Of a stretch of 64,000 nt of DNA, positions 61,716 to 64,000 are shown one piece after another; the first letter of the stretch is position 1, and each line of letters starts with the position of its first letter. The notes under the pieces were generated by a model, which was not told the origin of the DNA, did not search any database, and saw only the letters and a list, made by a program, of their open reading frames with translations. Made by a program: the position numbers and the translations under genes. Source of the stretch: Rs1 sp029027825 (GTDB lineage: Bacteria; Pseudomonadota; Gammaproteobacteria; Pseudomonadales; Balneatricaceae); contig CP093399.1 of assembly GCA_029027825.1 (NCBI GenBank), positions 806,001-870,000 on the forward strand, written 5' to 3'.

Positions 61716-62636
61716 ATGGCCTATTTACTGCTAGTGTTGACCGTGCTTTTTTGGGCGGGAAATTTTGTCTTAGCGCGCTCTTTGGTCGATGTTTTACCGC
61801 CGGTAACTATGGCCAGCATGCGCTGGACTATCGCTTTTCTAATACTGCTGCCGTTCGTCTATAAAAGGCTCTATCAAAATAGACTGGAAATTATTAAGCA
61901 CTGGAAAATACTCACCTTGCTGGGTGTGCTCGGGGTTGGCTTCTTCATTACTTTCGTCTATTTAGGGGTGCAAAGTACGACTGCGATCAACGCCACGCTG
62001 TTGCAGTCGGCGATACCTATTATGGTACTGGCGATCAGCAGCTTGTTTTTTCAAGAAAAAGTGAGTGCAAAGCAATGCTTAGGGATTGCTTTCTCGTGTC
62101 TGGGAGTGATTGTCTTAGTCACCAAAGGACAAGTGCAAAATTTAGTCACAATGACCTTAAACACGGGTGATTTGTGGATCTTGGCTTCAGTGACCAGTTG
62201 GACTTTGTACTCTGTGTTTTTGCGCTATAAACCTAAGTCCATAGACGGTTTAACTTTTTTGGCAATCACCATGCTACTCGCCAATATTGTCCTCTATCCG
62301 CTAGTGTCTATAGAGTGGTACTTCTTACTGCAGTCCAATGCTGAAGTGCCAAGTATCAGTATAAACACCGACACAGTGACAGCTATTTTGTATTTGGCAG
62401 TGTTTCCGTCACTGCTCTCGTATTTGTTTTGGAATAGAGGGGTTGCGGAAATTGGAGCATCCAAAGCGAGCCTGTTTATTTACTTGCTGCCGGTCTTCGG
62501 TTTGATTTTATCGGTGATCTTTCTCGCAGAGCAGCCGCAAACCTTTCATGGTATCGGTATCTTATTAGTGTTTATCGGTATTTATCTGGCAATTATCACT
62601 GAGCTGCTGGCTAAACTTAACAAAAATAGCAAGTAA
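61716..62636 (+). CDS. EamA-family (DMT) transporter
   Basis: A second two-repeat EamA exporter of 306 residues with about ten membrane helices: LTVLFWAGNFVLARSLVDVLPPVTMASMRW at the start, and WNRGVAEIGASKASLFIYLLPVFGLILSVIFLAEQP in the second repeat. Related proteins export amino acids or other metabolites; the substrate is unknown. The ATG at 61716 follows AAGGAA. It lies after the fumarase terminator and converges with the PqiA-like gene. Confidence 0.88.
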   Translation: MAYLLLVLTVLFWAGNFVLARSLVDVLPPVTMASMRWTIAFLILLPFVYKRLYQNRLEIIKHWKILTLLGVLGVGFFITFVYLGVQSTTAINATLLQSAIPIMVLAISSLFFQEKVSAKQCLGIAFSCLGVIVLVTKGQVQNLVTMTLNTGDLWILASVTSWTLYSVFLRYKPKSIDGLTFLAITMLLANIVLYPLVSIEWYFLLQSNAEVPSISINTDTVTAILYLAVFPSLLSYLFWNRGVAEIGASKASLFIYLLPVFGLILSVIFLAEQPQTFHGIGILLVFIGIYLAIITELLAKLNKNSK

Positions 62637-62658
62637 AATTCGCCGTTGCTTGACTGGC

Positions 62659-63159
62659 TTAGCCCTGAGTCGGTTTTTTCTGTAGCAGCGCGACAGTTCT
62701 GTGTGTGACGTACATGGTGATCAAAACTGCTCCGGCAAACCAGTATAAGCCATTGTGAACTTCAACACTGGCAATAGCGCCTAATTTGACGGCGACCATG
62801 AGTAGTGCGACTACAAAAACGTCTAACATCGCCCAGCGGCCGTAATTGTGGATAATATTAATGAGTTTGTCTAGTTGCTGTCGCTGCTTATTACTCTGTA
62901 GTGCCCAGGCTAATAAGAATATCTTGATAATCGGCAGTGCGATGCTGAGCAGCGAAATAAGAACAAATAAGAAATAGTGCTGCTGGCTGAATAAATCGCC
63001 GAGTCCGGAAATGATTGAAAAACTGTTCTCTAAAAATAATAATTTAGTGATAGTCATCACCGGGGTAAAAATACCGGCGATTAGTAGAGTGAAAGCTAGC
63101 GCAAGAAAAAATTTTAAAAAATTAATTTCGATCTGCCTGCCTGAAAATTTAACCGCCAT
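62659..63159 (-). CDS. PqiA-like integral membrane protein
   Basis: A 166-residue protein with four membrane segments, similar to one half of PqiA: IFTPVMTITKLLFLENSFSIISGL, then ISLLSIALPIIKIFLLAWAL, and the highly typical GRWAMLDVFVVALLMVAVKLGAIASVEVHNGLYWFAGAVL. PqiA forms an inner-membrane part of a lipid-transport assembly with PqiB. No MCE-domain (PqiB) gene is in the window, so this is an orphan single-domain version. Confidence 0.87.
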   Translation of the reverse strand: MAVKFSGRQIEINFLKFFLALAFTLLIAGIFTPVMTITKLLFLENSFSIISGLGDLFSQQHYFLFVLISLLSIALPIIKIFLLAWALQSNKQRQQLDKLINIIHNYGRWAMLDVFVVALLMVAVKLGAIASVEVHNGLYWFAGAVLITMYVTHRTVALLQKKPTQG

Positions 63160-63521
63160 CTTTTCGTCACTGTTTGCTCATTTGAAAGCGCTAGCTTAGC
63201 ATGAAAATCATGTGTTTAAGATGTTCTTATGCTTAAATCTAGCACTGATCAGGCGGCGACTTTCTGTCGCGAGTCGAATGTATGCTCTGTTGAATGCGTC
63301 AATATGTGAATAAAAATATATATTGCTGTTGATTCACTTACCCACAGACTACACTTAATTTAACCTATAGCGGTTTTAACGATTGCTTCACTCAGGCCAA
63401 TGATTGCATGTGTAATGGTCAATATTATGGGAAATGATCGGGTTTTTGTGACAAGTATCATAAAAAAGGATCATTATAGATAATGAGAGTTCTCAATGAG
63501 AATATCGATAGGGAGAGTGTA
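63160..63521. other. Region upstream of the CBS gene
   Basis: About 360 bp between divergent genes, AT-rich, without a repeat family member. An in-frame ATG at 63483 would extend the CBS protein by 13 residues but has a poorly spaced AAGGA. Confidence 0.4.
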
Positions 63522-63920
63522 ATGTTGAAGTCAGTCCAAGCTAGAGATTATATGTCCGATAGAGTCGTGAAATTATCACCAGAGACGGATCTGTTTGCAG
63601 CCATAGATATTTTACTTGAGTCTCGCCTCTCTGCGGTGCCGGTGGTCAATGCCGATAATCAAGTGGTAGGTGCTATCTCAGAGGGAGACTGCTTAAAAGC
63701 GATACTTACCTTGACCTACCATGAGGAGGAAAAAGGTGGCACGGTCGGTCAGTACATGGCAAAAGAAGTTAGTACAGTGGACATTGATACTGATATAATT
63801 GCCGTGTCTAGCTTGATTATCGAAAAAGGAGTGTACTGTATCCCTATCACTCAACATGGAAAGTTAGTCGGTCAAATAAATCGCAGTGATGTATTGCGGG
63901 CAGTAGAAAGTTTTTCATAG
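63522..63920 (+). CDS. CBS-domain pair protein
   Basis: A 132-residue protein made of two CBS motifs (about 8-60 and 75-130). The pattern is ARDYMSDRVVKLSPETDLFAAIDILLESRLSAVPVVN then VGQYMAKEVSTVDIDTDI and YCIPITQHGKLVGQINRSDVLRAV. Such modules bind adenosine nucleotides and often tune other proteins; the partner is unknown. ATG at 63522 is preferred over 63483 because GGGAG lies 6 bp before it. Confidence 0.88.
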   Translation: MLKSVQARDYMSDRVVKLSPETDLFAAIDILLESRLSAVPVVNADNQVVGAISEGDCLKAILTLTYHEEEKGGTVGQYMAKEVSTVDIDTDIIAVSSLIIEKGVYCIPITQHGKLVGQINRSDVLRAVESFS

Positions 63921-63925
63921 TTCTT

Positions 63926-63969
63926 GTTTAGTACCTGTTTAGTACCTGTTTAGTACCTGTTTAGTACCT
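63926..63969. repeat. Four-copy 11-bp tandem repeat
   Basis: GTTTAGTACCT occurs four times in perfect tandem, just after the CBS gene stop. The last unit runs into the CCTGAA end of a family A element. Confidence 0.92.
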
Positions 63970-64000
63970 GAAGTCGCTGACTTCTAAGCGACGAATAGTA
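63967..64000. repeat. Family A element, cut by the window end (A10)
   Basis: CCTGAAGTCGCTGACTTC resembles the family A left end with three changes and continues to the window edge. Confidence 0.5.

Overview
The window is a chromosomal segment of a gammaproteobacterium. Gene order and protein sequences fit the Pseudomonadales/Cellvibrionales side of the class: lon-hupB-ppiD, mfd next to a long GAPDH, yccA beside tusDCB-tusE, and gltX followed by tRNA-Ala(GGC). G+C looks to be roughly 40% by eye. The outer-membrane porin, MlaA and lipoproteins show a Gram-negative envelope. I cannot name the genus from sequence alone. I saw no prophage, CRISPR array, rRNA operon or intact transposase.

Layout. 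1-12.8 kb: glnS, a thioredoxin-like protein, a GntR/FCD regulator, a lone CheW, a beta-hydroxyacid dehydrogenase, the complete tusDCB-tusE sulfur relay with a YccA-type membrane protein, truC, mtnN, a DUF2835 gene, a CPA2 antiporter and nfuA. 13-18.5 kb: lon, hupB, tRNA-Asp and ppiD. 18.5-28.5 kb: an SH3/anchor protein, MscS channel, yidD, mqo, ppnN, a LytM peptidase overlapping a bactofilin gene, and a class II amidotransferase. 28.5-38 kb: hrpA, a porin, mlaA, a perfect 30-copy heptamer array, a Bcr/CflA transporter, two tRNA-Ala genes and gltX. 38-42 kb: a YHS protein, then a divergent locus with a small lipoprotein, an orphan 322-residue protein and a von Willebrand-type lipoprotein. 42.2-50.9 kb: a chemosensory operon STAS-cheY-cheA-cheW-MCP-cheR-cheD-cheB. 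51.7-64 kb: mfd, GAPDH, YciI, two EamA transporters, nudC, an HxlR regulator, class I fumarase, a PqiA-like protein and a CBS-pair protein.

How the genes work together. TusD-C-B-E feeds sulfur to the 2-thiouridine of tRNA-Glu/Gln/Lys, and glnS and gltX charge two of these tRNAs. Lon, PpiD and NfuA serve protein and Fe-S quality control. Mqo, fumarase and GAPDH are central carbon enzymes. The chemosensory operon encodes a full excitation and adaptation circuit, and its receptor ends in a CheR-docking-like pentapeptide. The LytM/bactofilin pair suggests localised cell-wall remodelling.

The most unusual aspect lies between genes. The intergenic DNA is littered with short non-autonomous elements of at least four families (called A, B, C and D here). 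Family A has 17-bp inverted ends and 5-bp target duplications. One B copy sits inside an A copy. Two D copies behind cheB have swapped 8-bp target duplications (X-D-Y ... Y-D-X), the footprint expected from recombination with, or transposition of, a small D-bearing circle. I found no clear new defence or biosynthetic system. The best candidates for new biology are this rearrangement, the heptamer array and the orphan vWA locus.
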